Shown here: positions 37,930 to 51,900 of the stretch, piece after piece
Position numbering within the stretch: the stretch's first letter is position 1
Layout: the number at the start of each line of letters is the position of its first letter
Source of the DNA: Calendula officinalis
Lineage: Eukaryota > Streptophyta > Magnoliopsida > Asterales > Asteraceae
Assembly: GCA_963853835.1 (NCBI GenBank)
Contig: OY970822.1
Location: forward strand, 20,245,058 to 20,309,057
Length of the DNA stretch: 64,000 nt
Direction of reading: 5' to 3'
Made by a program: the position numbers and the translations under genes
The notes under the pieces: generated by a model
Databases searched by the model: none
What the model saw: only the letters and a program-made list of their open reading frames with translations
What the model was told of the DNA's origin: nothing

Positions 37930-38949
37930 TAGTATATATGGCTGAGTAATTTTATTATTATTTATTTATTTATTTATATTTATGTTAAAATTATCGGTAT
38001 GTGATCAATTTCTCATTTCTTATTAAACATGGATTTACGACTATATTTTTTGGTAAAAGTTAAAACTTTTGATTTTACAAATTGTGAGTTTCTCAATATT
38101 TATTAACCTGAATTAATTAATATACTTTATTTTCAAAACTAAATCTTTATAGTATTACTCCGTATTATAGAAGATGAACTCATTGCTATAATTTATATAT
38201 ACATAAAAAATGAGTTTCAAAAATGAAATTGAATTTAAAACCTTGCATTTAGTATTAATAATATGAATAATGTAATAAATTCATTTATAAGATTAATTAA
38301 ATTAAATTAAATTAAATTATTATATTTAATATATAGGTTTTAGTTTCTAGCAAATGTAAAGACACATATTAAAGGTAAATTAAATTGTTATATTTAATAT
38401 ATAGGTTTTAGTTTCTAGTAAATGCATGTAAAGACACATATTATAAGTATTAATTAATTTATAATTTTTCATACAAATTAAAAAGATTTTTTTTCAAGAA
38501 TAGTGTTGATTCCTTTTAAATTTTCACAAATGATGCACTTTTTTTTGTCTTTCAAAAATAGTGTTTTTGGACTTTAGAGTCCGAAATTAGCTTTAAATTG
38601 GACTCCAGGAGTCCGGAATTGCAATGTATTTTCTGTACTTTTATGATCGGAGGTGAAGGCAAGTCACATTTTACATTACTTTAATAATCAATATGTAGCA
38701 AAGTTCATAATAAACAAGATCATTCATTTTCATATAAGTGATGGCTTACATATTTGTAAATATAAATAAATTAATGTATTTAAAAGTTGAGTTTTGTCAT
38801 AAAAATAAGAAATGAATGTGATTAAAAAATTTAGTAAAAACTAATAACTTCATAAAATTTTCATATCAGAATTCTCGAAATATATATTATTATTAAATGA
38901 ATATAAGTAATAAACTCATGTATATTTATAATAAAAACTAATAAGTTGA
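37930..38949. other. AT-rich intergenic stretch with a 66-bp tandem duplication
   Basis: No gene is seen. 38317-38374 and 38383-38445 are near-identical copies containing TATTTAATATATAGGTTTTA and ending AAAGACACATATTA. Elsewhere it is simple AT-rich sequence. Confidence 0.6.
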
Positions 38950-41284
38950 CTTATCACGAGTTATAAAATAATTTCCTCCGGTTCGGTACTTCCCAATTAC
39001 ACATCCAGCTTACACGCCATCAATGTCTTGAACGAACATCGTTCCTTTCTTCCGATTTGGAATCACTACCATCATCACCGCGACATGACGAAACTCAATT
39101 ATAATTTCTCTTCTTGTCTAAGAGGAGCTTTTCCTCTTCTCGAGTTCACCCTTTTGTTATACCAATATTTTCACAATCAAAATTCATATGATGACTCAAC
39201 ATTCGAATAAAACACATTTATATCAGATCATGACATTTCTCTTAGGGATCGATCCTGTCACACCCGCACTTTACGGTTTCTAAAGACTAATCATGGACAT
39301 CCTATGGAAACACATGGTCCTACTTAGCATAGCTTAAGACTAGGGAGGTCAAACCTACCTAATTCACTTAAACTATAGCTCTGATACCAAGTTGTAACAC
39401 CTCAATTTTTAAAACACCTTTTAAAACATATTTTTAAATAAAAATATTACAAAGTCCAATATCAAAAAATACGGTTTAATAAAAACCTTTTAAAATATTA
39501 TCAGAGTTATAAAACACGGTGTTACAAAGATAATATCATAACCATAGGATAAACGGGATCTACCTACGAGCTCCCGAGCTAATCAACACTAGGTCACTTC
39601 TATCGCGACCTTCTAGTCCATCGATCTCGAACCTAAGTACATAGCCAAAAACAAAGTAGTACGTGAGACAAAATTGTATCGTGAGATACATGGGATTTTG
39701 ACCCATTCTCAAATATAATAAAAGTCATATTCATTATTTTTTTAATCATTTATTACTTATTAACTCGTGATCTTATCATTTTTATACATATATACTAGTA
39801 AGCTAACCATAAGCTTACTTTCATCAAAATCACATACTTGTAAGCTAACCTGTGCTTACACATACTTTATCACATACGCTACGGACCTCTCCGAAGCAAA
39901 CTCCCCCGATGTGGGTTATCTAGGTAAGCTCCCCCGTTTCCGGGTTATCTATTTCTCCCCCGATTTCCGGGTTATCTGAAACTCCCCCGCTTTCCGGGTT
40001 ATCTATTTCTCGACACACTACCCTTGCGCAGGCTAGTACCGCCCCAAGTAGGTGTCACTAACTCCCCAACTTGTGTGTCTTATCTATGATTCGTATCCTT
40101 TTCTCAACACATATTGAAATCATCAAATACGGGCCTATGCCCCAATAATACATAATCAAACATAAATTAGAATACATCTATTCTAATTATCATATTATAC
40201 TCGTTTCTTATTCAATTTCAATATTGACTTAACCAAGTCCTTTATTAAATAAAACATATTTATCTTTTATCAAAATCATATTACTTTAACTTCTCTTTGA
40301 CTAGAATACAAATCTATTTCTAGTCACTTTATATTTATTCTCCTAGCAATTCAATCACGACTTTTATTAGTATAATATACTAATCAATACTTGATACTTG
40401 AAAATTATTGTTGTTAGCTTATTAATACATATTATTAATAAGCCAAATATCATACTTTCTTAATCATTACTCTTAGTCAAATATCATATTAATAAAGAAT
40501 TATTAATTACTTTTCATTATTATAATCTCTTTCAAAAATCATTAGTCATTTAGACATACTTAAATAGCCTATTACTTGTATTCTCTTATCCTTTTAATCA
40601 TATCTTTATTAAAAACATTTATTAATAAAGACTCATAAAACATCATAGTTTTCAAAATCATTTGCTATGTACTCAGTAAAAGTCTCATGTACTCACCTTA
40701 GCCAAGCTAACTCCAAATCGTGTCCATTGACACGAATCCTTGCTTTCCAACTTGTGCAATGTCACCAATCTTTAGGTCTTCTTGACCTTATATTTCAACA
40801 ATGGAGTGAGAATCTTCAAGATTGAGTGTGAAAATCGGTTCCAATGGCCTCTCTACACTTAAAATCGTATACTCACACTTGGGAGGAAGTTCCAGGGTTT
40901 GGAAATGAGAGAAATGACAAAAACTCGATTTTATGTTGTTCCAGCCATCCTCGAGTCGAGATCTCGACGCGAGCCAAACGCGAGGATTCCTGACCCTTTC
41001 AAAAGTTTATGTTTTGTTACTCGCGTCCAATCTCGGCGCGAGCCCGGCGCGAGCCTTCCAGATTTCACCAAATTTAATCTTTTCTTCTCGAATGCTAACT
41101 AGGTTCGACCCGTTTGCGATCCCGATGATCACAACCACTTATAAACACGATCGACATCGTTAAAAGCCCTTTTAAACCTTCACAAACCACCATAACATCC
41201 AATGCTTGCTAAACTGTAATCGTACCTATAATAATTTCACCGAAATACTTAATATATAATTATTCTAAAATTCGGGTCGTTACA
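38950..41284 (-). mobile_element. Ty3/gypsy-type LTR with primer site and partial leader
   Basis: On the minus strand an LTR (41284 to 39393, 1892 bp, starting TGTAACGACCC and ending GGTGTTACA) is followed by TGGTATCAGAGC (complement at 39379-39390) and then an untranslated leader to about 38950, where the element is cut. TGTAAC termini and this leader style recall Tekay/Del chromoviruses (inference). The LTR contains four tandem CTCCCCCG-to-GGGTTATCT units (39898-40008). No gag remains. The LTR-like copy at 54015 is related. Confidence 0.72.
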
Positions 41285-42105
41285 TAACTTCTATGTTATG
41301 AATATCTTTTTTTGTGTTACGCTAATAGAAACGATGATGGTTTTGTTACTTTATCTTTTTCTCCGTCACACTTTGCTTATTTAGTAAAGTACCCACAATT
41401 AAAGTTAACCATGTTAGTGAACATAATTTTATACTTCGCCCGTGACACAAAAACAATATATACGTTTTACTTTCGAAATAATAATTCATTATTATAAACA
41501 AAGCCCATGTATCACACGGGTCATGTTGTCTCGTTAATGGCAAAAATTTTGGTTTCACAACTTGTATGTTCTCAATATTTATTAACATAAATTAATTTCT
41601 ATACTTCATTTATACAAAACTAAATTTGAAATCACGTGTATAGGTAAATAATATTTAAACTGGAACGGAAAATATATAAGAAATATATTTTATTTCCATT
41701 AATTTGGTGACCCAAATCGAACCAACCCGCACCGGATGAAATATTGGCGCCACTTGCAAAGCGCCACTTGTAAACTACTTCAATACTGAGATTTAAAGTT
41801 TAAACCCTAATAAATTCCATTTAGTATACAGTTAAATGATTGAGCTGTTAAAATGCGACCTAATAACTAATGAAGTAATGATGGATGATTAAACTGGGAG
41901 TCATGTTTAAAGTCATTTTGGTACATAAATGTGGTGAAGTGATGCTTGTATGACCAATCCCTCCAACTTCTTAATATAAAATAATCTTTGAAGTTATATA
42001 TGAATATTAATAAATAATTTTTAAGTATTATATGAAAATTTCCCGAAGAATCACACATACAGAAACCTAGTAATCTGATTACGTATTTCATTTCTCGACT
42101 AGTGC
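41285..42105. other. AT-rich intergenic stretch
   Basis: No gene or well-bounded repeat was recognised between the gypsy LTR and the PIF/Harbinger element. Confidence 0.5.
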
Positions 42106-42108
42106 TTA

Positions 42109-44232
42109 GACCGGTGCCAACGGTCCGCTGGTTGGCCACCGCCGGTTGGCCGCCGGAACCGGCGCCGTTGGCACGGACCGCTGGTTGGTCCTCCGGTTTC
42201 CGCCAGCCGGTTTCGAGACGAGAGAAGAGACGGAGGAGGAGCGTCCGAGTGGGACCCGCGTGTACCTTTCGACCAATAAAAAAAAAGTTTTTTTTTTTTT
42301 AAACGGTAATAATTTCGAAATAAATGGTAATAAATACAAAAAACGGTAATAAATTCAAAAAAATCCGAAAAAATTCAAAAAAAAATCCCCCTCATTTACA
42401 TCTATAAATACCCACTCATTTCTTCTATTTTTTACACCACATTCACCTTCTTTCTCTCTCAAAAAAATCATACCTCCTCCCAAACTTTTCAAAAATGTCC
42501 AAAAGACGTCAATCATCGGTATCCAACGACGTGTGAGAGCTATTTAATTCAACACCGATTGACGCCCCACCCTCACCGGCCGGTTCTTCGTCGGGTCAAA
42601 CAAGCAACCCGGCACCATCGCTTGGTTTTGGGGCTTACTCTCAACCACCACCAAACTACCAATACCAACAACCACCACCAAACTTTCAATACCAACAACC
42701 ACCACCCAACTTCCATTACTCTCAACCACCAAACTTTCAATACCAACAACCACCACCAAACTTTCAATACCAACAACCACCACCCAACTTCCAATTCCAA
42801 CAACCTCCTCCAAACACACCTATCTATTCACAAAATTTTCAATCACCATCACCAACCGAAAATGTGGGGGACACCCAACCAGAACCGACACCCACAAGAA
42901 AAGGTAAAGAAAAAAGGATGGAAAAAGGGAAAGAAAAAGCGGCGCCAAAAAGGGCACAAACAAAGTGGTCAACCCCTGACGAAGTGATTTTAGCCCAACG
43001 TTGGATTCATAACTCTGAAGATGGTGTTAAGGGGAATAGCAAAAAAAATATCGTCCATTGGGGTCAAATTCTTGCGGACTTCAACTCGGCTGCTTCTGTG
43101 AAGCGTAACATGAAACCAACTAACGGGCAAATGGTCCAAAATAGCACAAGACGTGAAAAATTTCAGTGCTATATACAATTCTTTAAACGACATGCGTGGA
43201 AGCGGCACGCGAGATGAGGACGTTCTAAAAGCTTCTCGTCAACAATTCCATGAAGTTGTTGGCCGTAATTTTATATACGAAGACTGTTGGGAAGTGGTAA
43301 GAGATAGCCCAAAGTTCTATTTTTAAGTGGGCGTCTGGATACCGAGCCGATAAGTCTCGATGAAGACACCGAACCGGCGAGCATGGATCCAGGGACGACG
43401 GCACCAAGGACGACGGCACCGGCTAACATGCATGCGTTGTTCCAAGATGACCCGTTAAGCCCCCCCCCCCCCCCCCCCCGGGCCGCAGTCTTAGCAAGAA
43501 AAGTCAAAAAACTTCGTCTTCGTCCGATGCCGCAAGTTCCTAAAGGTCCATTAAGTTGGATACTTTGGACGTGGTTAGACAAACCTCCCATAAGCATACA
43601 AACATGATCGCTAAGGTTGCAAAAATGGCACATAAAAAATTGATTTTGAAAACTTGGAAATTCCTAGCCACAAAAGTACCGGACGACCTTGACGAAAGTC
43701 GTAAGCAAATACTTGAAAATGCTCAAGAATCAATTGCAAAGCAATTTCATAAGGATTTGGCGATTTTTCACGAGGATGAGGAGGAGGGTGCCAGTGAGGG
43801 TTCGGGAACACAAGCACCGGTTGGCGAAGACGAAGACGACAATGAATCTCTTGACTAGTAGTTTTTTTTTAGTTTGAATGTCTTTTTTTTTAATTATTAA
43901 TGTCTTTTTTTAATTATTTTAATGTCTTTTTTTAATTATTTTAATGTCTTTTTTTTAATTATTTTAATGTCTTTTTTTTTTATTAATGTCTTTTTTATGT
44001 AATGTCTTTTTAATTAATGAAATGTATTTTTATTTTAGTTATATGTTTTAATTAATTAGTTGTATATTTTTATTAGAAAAAGAAAAGTAAATGGTGAGGC
44101 CCAAATTTGGTGAAGTAACGGAGTGTTGTTGACATGGATACGTCAGTTTAGTGTTAGTTAGTTTGTATGCTGACATGACGCTGAGTTGGCAGCAACTGAC
44201 GGCGTCAGTTGCCGTCACCATTGGCACCGATC
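42109..44232 (+). mobile_element. Non-autonomous PIF/Harbinger element carrying only ORF1
   Basis: 2124 bp with TTA target duplications (42106-42108 and 44233-44235) and terminal repeats GACCGGTGCCAACGG / GATCGGTGCCAATGG (13 of 15 identical). The interior encodes a broken Myb/SANT-like ORF1 protein (42495-43858) but no DDE transposase. TTA duplications and ORF1 type place it in PIF/Harbinger. It would depend on a transposase encoded elsewhere. Confidence 0.8.
42495..43858 (+). pseudogene. PIF/Harbinger ORF1, Myb/SANT-like DNA-binding protein, degenerate
   Basis: Translation from ATG 42495 (MSKRRQSSVSNDV) meets a TGA at 42534-42536, then stays in frame to 43217. The N-terminal half is a Pro/Gln-rich tract of about six PPPNFQYQQ-like repeats (42640-42810). 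Next comes a Lys-rich patch and a SANT-like domain (WSTPDEVILAQRWIH, SVKRNM). After a stop at 43217 and frameshifts near 43200-43330, the conserved C-terminal region resumes (EDCWEVVRDSPKFY, then SIAKQFHKDLAIF) and ends DDNESLD at 43858. A poly-C run at 43460-43478 interrupts the tail. Relatives are annotated as NAM-associated or GST-T3-like proteins. ORF1 proteins assist transposase. Confidence 0.75.
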
Positions 44233-44341
44233 TTAGAATTTTGTAGAACTTAATCTCATTTCTTTCCCTTTACAACCAAGTTTAACTACATACTTGTTCT
44301 GTCACTTATCTTTTGATGGGGTTTAAGTACAAGTTTACTTA

Positions 44342-44566
44342 GGTCTCTCACAACAATGACGCGTCACTGAACACATCAGTAGCCTCTGCCATACCAACGA
44401 GGTCGTGGCAACAACACATCACTAACTTATCACTTACTCATCTCCACCTAAATAATATCAAAATATTAATCCCCCACTTGTGACGAGATGGTGCTAATGA
44501 TACAGCTTAACCTGATGTGCATCGGTAGGTCACTGATGGCTTTGTGATGTGGCACTGGCACGGGTC
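44342..44566. mobile_element. Tourist-like (PIF/Harbinger) MITE with TTA target duplication
   Basis: 225 bp flanked by TTA at 44339-44341 and 44567-44569. The left end GGTCTCTCACAAC and inner CACATCAGTAGC resemble the MITE at 20372; the right end ACTGGCACGGGTC matches both that MITE and the ORF1 element 100 bp away. No coding sequence. Confidence 0.7.
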
Positions 44567-44569
44567 TTA

Positions 44570-45986
44570 GTGTAACCTGGTTTCTTTCCATTGCAAACAT
44601 GTTCATGACATCACTTTTATTCATAATGACGATATATAAATTAAGAGAGAATAAATCCAAAGACATGGATCATAATTGATAAGATATGAAACCAAAGTAG
44701 TTTTGTCAAGTTGCAAATGGGGAAGGGACAGGGATCCCATACCTCTCCAGTCCCCACCACCATAATCCACCACATGGTTGCCATTATTAGAGAGAGAATG
44801 AGTGAGAGTAGTGGGGCTCTAACTCTATATATGCACATGATAGCATTTACGAGCAAAAAAAGAAAAGAAATTTGATGGGAGGAAATGGTGATTGAAAGGC
44901 ACATGTCCAAAATTCCCCCTAGGTAAAACGAGAGAGAATCATAGTAAAATGATACTAAAGATGTCAGGTTTTAGATATGGTGGTCAATCACGCTTTTGAC
45001 TGCCACTTTCTCAATTGCCCATTCCTTTTCTTTAAAGCCTATCTTGCGCTCCATAGCTTATACTATGATATACGCAATTTAAGTGTTATTTTGGCCATTT
45101 TCATTACGAAATATTTATCCCTGGCTAACATAAAATCTAATATCTCAAGGAAATATTTAGAAAGTAAATTATAAGACTAATAAGATAATTAACCCACAAT
45201 GGAAACGTTGTGTATAGATGTTCGATTGTCATTCGATTAATTATCTATAAAATAGGATAAGATGAAGACAAGAATGATAACTTTTGTTGATGGATGCATC
45301 GTTTTGGACCACATAGACCATGACCTGGAACAGTGCCTGAAAACTTCACAAGAAGTTTATGATTGTATATTTGTATGGGGTCACTATATGACAACATTTT
45401 AAAATATTATAAACTTCTATTTTCTAAAATTTAACAGTAAATATTTCCATTTCAAAAATTATAGTGGTCAAAACATAATTAATTTGCCACGTTAGCAATT
45501 AAGACACATTTGGACATCAACAGAACGTATAATCCTAAATCACGTCTCTTCTATATTTGCTCTTTCCAACTTCTTTGCTCACTCTGCTACAGTTTTAGAC
45601 TGCATTTTAATGTCATGACAAAACTGCCCTTTCATTAAACTCTTGACAACATTTGGGAAAAGTTAATAATGTCTACATAAGCAAGGAGAACACCGTCACA
45701 GGGCATCCATTTTTTGTTCAGAACAGGTTAAATTAGAATAAAAAGGTCATATGCATAAGTGTTATAGCAATTGGGTCAGATTTACACATGAACCTAATAA
45801 AAACAACCACAAAACGTACATTTGTGTTTGATTTGGCAAATATCATTTTCATAACCTAACTAAATGCCCAAAATCAAGTGAACACAAATAAACCACATGG
45901 CAACAAAAACTAAACTAGAGTTGACTCACCATTGCACACCGAGTCAACACAGCCTGGTACCAATCATGGTTGCACTATCTTGTAGA
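44570..45986. other. Intergenic stretch downstream of RAD50
   Basis: No gene is recognised. The sequence is AT-rich, and its short open frames have no motif support. It presumably contains the RAD50 3' untranslated region next to 45987. Confidence 0.5.
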
Positions 45987-48900
45987 TCAATCAAAGATCT
46001 CTTGAGCTTCAATGATGCTATGCTGACTGAATAACAAACGACCGGTTTATGTACACAAAATAATTTAATTAATTAATTGAGAAAATAGGTAAATAGTTTA
46101 GGCTTACTGGTCATCTTTTGCAACCCGATAATATTTTTCTGCATGTTGGCGTTGACCGATAAGCTGAGCGAATCGTTCATCATGTGTGATTACTATGAGT
46201 TGAAAATTCTCCTGTCCTTTTCTATCCTCCATTATTCTGGGAAAAGTCAACATGTGAAGTCAATGCACACAATTGTAAAAACACGTGAAAACCATACATA
46301 CCTTACGAGAGCTGCAGCAAGACTTTCAGCATTTGGAACATCTAAATTGGTGGTTGGTTCATCAAGAGCAAGTATTCCACAGTTTAGGCAAAATGTTTCA
46401 GCTAATGCTAATCGTATGATGAGTGAAGCAAGCACCTAACAACATCAAAAAGTTTATGTTTTTTTAATAAATAATTAGTGTAAACATATTACAAAAAAAA
46501 TTATTACTTCAATAATAATCAACCTTTTGGCCTGCACTACACCTTCCTCTCATTTCAAGCTCAGCATCGCCAGTTTGCATAACGACCTAAATCAATTAAA
46601 AAGGATATCAACAAATTATCCAAAAATAAATTAAAAAAGGAAGTTTCTGGGTTTAAGGACCTTGTAGCTGTAAGAACGTGCACCACCTTCAGCATCTGAA
46701 TGAATACTAATGTAATCTATATCCTGGCCTCTGTACGTTTGCTGCCATAGTTCTCTTATAATTTTATTTATTTCTTCCATTTTCATTGTGTGGAACCGCA
46801 TCAGCGCCCTTACCAACAGCATAAAAATCGTTCACATAACATAAAAAAACACATACAAGATTAAAAAAAAAAAAACTCACTTGTCAAGTGCATTGTGATA
46901 TTTACTCAGATCCTTGTTAGCCATCTCAGTGGTCTTTAACTTGAGCAGCTGATCGAAATGCCTCTTGTCAATATCCTTATATTCAGGATTTTTCAGATCA
47001 ACTTTATTTTTTGATATAGCCTTGTTATATACAGCCACTGTACCATGGTACTTGTTAAGCTGCAAAACACAGTTATTCAGATCATAGTAATAGTAATAGT
47101 AATAGTAGGCAATAATAAATACCTCAGAAAGAAGTCTTTCTCTTTCTTTAGTAAGTTTGGCAAGAAGAGCTTCAGGTGCAGAAATGCCACCCATTTGGAG
47201 TATTCTTTCTTCTAGGGATTCAAGCTCAAGAGTGCATGCATCTACTTTTGCCTTAATCTCTCTGTACCGTAAATTATCCTCAATATTTCGTCTTAATTTA
47301 TCTTGGTTACTAACAACCTCTGTAGTTTTCTCCACTTCAGCCGCCAGCTCATCCTTCTTTTTCTTGTAACTTTCAAGCTTATATATTTCTTCAGACTGTT
47401 TTTCTTCAAACTCCTTTAGTTTCTCAGGAATGTTCTCTTTTTCATAACTGGTATCATATGGAAGTCAGCAGAGACAATAATTAATTAAAGAAAATCAAAC
47501 CACCAACTTACCCTTCAAATTTAGAGATCAATTTATCAAGCATTTCAACATTATTTTGATACTTTCTTTTCACTTCAGCTCGTTCCTCGTATTCTTCATT
47601 GAGTTTCTTTTTCATCCTTTCATACGCGTTCTTATATTTCTCCACTTCTTTCATTAACGGGCCTACAGTCTCTTTTAAATCCTGAAACCACAAAAACATG
47701 AGATTTACATACTTTCCTTGATAAAAGTATATCATTATTGTAATTTATACAGCATTCAAAAGAAAATGGATAAAACTGTACCTTGCTCTCAAGGTCATGT
47801 TGAATAGTCTCCTCAACCAATTGATGAATCTCAGCTTCAACCTTGTTAAGATTATTTATGGCACTCATTACTTTCACCTTTTGTTCTCTCTCGTAACCCA
47901 ATCTTGCATTGGCCCTCGATAGATCCAGTTCTATTTCCCTTCTTTCCTCTCGCAATTTCCCCAATTCTCTTTCCAACTCCTCCCTATATTGATATTGATA
48001 TTAATATTAATACTAATATTAATGCAAATGAAAATGAAAATGAAAATGATGTTAAATTCTATTAGACTTTTTATTTTCTGCAGTAGTGCGGCGAAGCTCT
48101 ATTTGTTCCATAGTATGGACACCTCCCCCATAGACACCAAGCTTAGACTCCAACTCGTCAATAACCTGCTGCAACTTTTGCATTTCATCAACAAGTCTAT
48201 CACATGTCTCTACAGGCTGACTCAACAATTCAACTGACTCCTTATCAGTTTTTATTTGAGCTAAAACACCCAACACCTACATAATCAATCAAAGAATTCC
48301 AAATCAAAGTAGTTAGTTGATTAAAAGAATGCTAGGATAAAATGATTACATACATCATCAAGGGTTTGAGTTTTTTGTTCCAAGTCTGCTTTAAGCTCAA
48401 TCAAGTTTTTGTCTGCATTGGGGATTGATTCTCTGCAAATTTTGTTGTATTCTTCATACATTAAACGAAGTCTTTCCAACTGTTGGAAGTGGGATTCTGC
48501 TTCTGAAGATTCCACTGCCAATGATCTCATACGCTCAGCAGAACTTGCAGCTTTCACCCTTTGCTGTCCCATTCAAGATTTCAAATTTAATACATTATCA
48601 AGTGTCGTGTTGTTTGTTAGAGGAAATGAAATGAGAGAAACCTTTTTGACAAAATCATCTTCTTCTTCGCTAGAGAAAGGGCGCTCACAGCAAGGGCATA
48701 TATGGTGTGCACGAGCAACTCTTTCAAAAGGATCAAACATTTGTCGCATACCATCAGCAATGTTGTACTTGCTGTGAGAAATTCAATTGGTTATTAATTA
48801 TTTATAAGACCCAAACCAACATGGCTGGCTTTTCAGTGAAATGAGCTAGGTTAGGTCAAGAGAACCTTTTGTGGACATCCCTTTTTTCTTTAGCCATATC

Positions 48901-51900
48901 CAAGGCTTTAATATAATATTCAATGCTGTCAGACTGCTGATCCAAGGCTTGAAGCTTTGACTCAATAACTCTCCTCCTCGCTGGAATAGCAATATAAATA
49001 GAAATATAAATTAATAAACAAGGCTATTAAACTGATGAAGAAAGACAAAACATGGCTTACAGTCTTTATCCTTGTTAAATTTGGCCAAATTATTATTGAC
49101 TTCTTGTATCTTTAGTTGCATTGCATTCACATTTCTCTCAGCTTCACGAGACTTTGCCATCAAATCATCATACTCTACTGTAAGCGCCCTGCACTAGAAA
49201 ATAATCATCACAATATAAATCTACCTTTCATCAAGTTATTTAATAATATCATAATTGAACATATAACCTTAGTACTTGAGCGACTTCTTTTTTTAGATCT
49301 TTGTCCAGAGGCAGCCTGCCTTTCAGGATCCCTCTAATTTTATTCTTGTGTTCGTCAATTCTAAAAGGTAACAGAAATTGTTAGTCCACAGAACTAATTC
49401 AATATGAAGTGAGTATAGACTTTGGACTTGCATTTTTCGGTGTTTTTTCTTGTGGCTTTCCAACTCCTCTTTCCTCAGGCTTAGTAAATGTCTGTCCTTA
49501 GTATCCAACTCCATCATCTTTTTCTCAGCATTAAGCCGTTTTATTTCCATTGCAAGACTTTCTACCCCTGTTGACTTTTCCTGTATTTTTGGATCAAAGT
49601 CCCCTTCTGCAAGCTGCTTTTCCAATCTTTTAACAGTAATAGCCTATCAAATCAAATAAAAACCATCAGAACCGTCTATCTAGCAAAATGGGCTGGTAAG
49701 GTTCTCCATTCTTAATAATTAATGTGTTAATTATGATTACAAAAAACCATAATACGTGCATAAAAATGAACAGGGAGTTGGTTGTACGCATTAAGAAGCA
49801 TGCTTTGGGGAACTTTTACCAACCGACCCATTTGACCTATTCCTTTTCTAAGCAAAGAGGTCAAAATCTGTTCAGCTACTTTAAAAGCAAGCAAGCAAGA
49901 AAACAAACCACCTCATTTTTAAGGTAGAAAACATGAGATGAGAGCTCTTACCTGGGTCTTTTCTTTCTCATCAATCTCACGAACATTATCCTCGGAAATT
50001 TCAAGCTCTAATTTATCACGTTCCTCTTCTTTTTCTTCTTTCCGTGTCACTAAGCCACGCTGCATGAATTAATCATAACTTAGCAGAGTACAAATGTTAT
50101 GTTAGTGAATAAACAAATACTTAAACAATGACAAACCTTTATCTCTGATTTAGCAACAATTTGAGCCTCAACTTTTCTACATCGGTCGTGTGAACCGTTG
50201 TAGAGATCCCAAGCAACCTTAAGCTCTTGATCCATGGATGTCTGAGAAAAATCCAAGACTCCAAAGAATGAATAAACACATTTTGTCTTGTGCTATGAAT
50301 CTAATTAGGGTAAAAGACACAGAATTGACTGTACAAATGAATAAAATTTCATTTTTTTCATAAAATTAAAAACGCAGTACATGTATTATTAAAAAAGCAA
50401 CCACCTTTTTCTCATCTAGGTCGCGTTCAAAATCTCTCAATCTTGACTTTATGCGACTGGTATGCTGTAAAGCAATATCATTACTTAAAGGGGTTTTTGG
50501 AACAGACCCCAGATTATGTTGCCTGTAAAGCTCTTGGATTTTTGAGTCTCTCTCCTTCTTCAAAGACATATAACTCTAAGGCCAAAAGAAGAGTATTAAT
50601 TAGTAACAATGACCAAAATGACCTTGGATATGAATTATGATTAATTAATGTGGGAGGATAAATATATACTTCAGCTTCAAATTTAAGCTTGCTGACTTGC
50701 TGAATGTAATATTTAATTTGTTCCTGAGAGTTGGCGCTTTTCCTATCTATATCACCCATTTCCCTCTTTGCTTTGTTTATATTACCTTCCAGAGTTGCTA
50801 TCCTTTCATTGAATTGGTCAGCCCATTTCCTTAAATCTTCTTCAGGGTCTATCAGATAACTCACAAAAAAGATAACTAAGAGTTTATCTGTTTATGATAC
50901 GATTAAGATGTAAACCAGATTTTATAACATATAATTAAGTTACAAACCAACGTTTTCGTCCTCCAAATCTCCGTGACGATTGACTTGCTCCTGAAACAAA
51001 GTTTCTCTTTCTGTTGTTTTGGTGGCAACCTGATTTTGAAGCTTACGCAATTCCTTCAAAGTAGATTCAATTTGTCGAATTTTGGTATCAACATCTCGGA
51101 TACTATGTTCTAAGTCCTCTATTTTACTGCCTAGTCTTTCTGATTCTTCTTGATCTACACTGATACTTTGTCGAAGCTGTATCAATGAAAATCAAATCAA
51201 AACAAAATTAATATAAAATCGAAAATTTTATCTACAGCCTCCATAAAATGTTAATCCTCTACAACTTGATCGAAAATAAACTAAAAAAGTCCTGATCTGG
51301 ACCCCTGTAGGTTTTTATCAAGTTGTTAATAGATATATGATGTTTACTCTGTTTTGGGATTTGGTTTGAAATCCCAAGTAAATCTGTAGCAAATAGATAC
51401 AAGTCATACAACAAATGGTCTATTTATCCTGAAAACGGGAAGGAAAGGGATAAACCTTGTATGCAGCATCTTTCAAGAGTTGAAGCTTCTCTAAATCCTT
51501 TTGAGAAAGTTTAATCTCCTGAGCCTGATCTTTGTGAAGCTTCTTGATAACCTCCAAAGCCTTCGTATATCTGTAAGTGCAATTTTACAAAATTAAAATT
51601 AGTGGAGATACAACTTCTGCTTGTGATTCTTGTTTCCACAAATATTATACTATTCACAAGTTAGATCATCAAAATAGCAGTTATACTAAGAAAGAATATA
51701 GAAAGTAGGTTAGAAGTACTTGGTAGCAGAGAAAATGTCATCAAATTTCTTTTTCAAAGTGGAAGGATCTTGCAGAGGCCAATTGGCATCTTCTTGGTGT
51801 ACAAATATAACATTTTCAAGAATAGCTTTAGAGACACCCATAAGAGCAGGGATTTCACGGTCCATGTCAGCACAACGATAGCTAGGGCAAACTTTCTGCA

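Noticed and set aside
42559..42987. 142-residue His/Asn/Thr-rich frame
   Set aside because: It is the alternative frame of the Pro/Gln-rich repeats of the PIF/Harbinger ORF1.
44641..44910. 89-residue hydrophobic frame on the minus strand
   Set aside because: No start context or family resemblance; probably chance in AT-rich DNA.
46105..46107. TAA directly after DDQ as the end of RAD50
   Set aside because: Splicing at CA|GTAAGC to 46026 adds HSIIEAQEIFD, the conserved RAD50 C-terminus.
48052..48070. RAD50 frame seeming to end in a stop after exon 17
   Set aside because: The stop lies past a GTCTAA donor. Splicing to 47983 restores the frame and the coiled-coil sequence.
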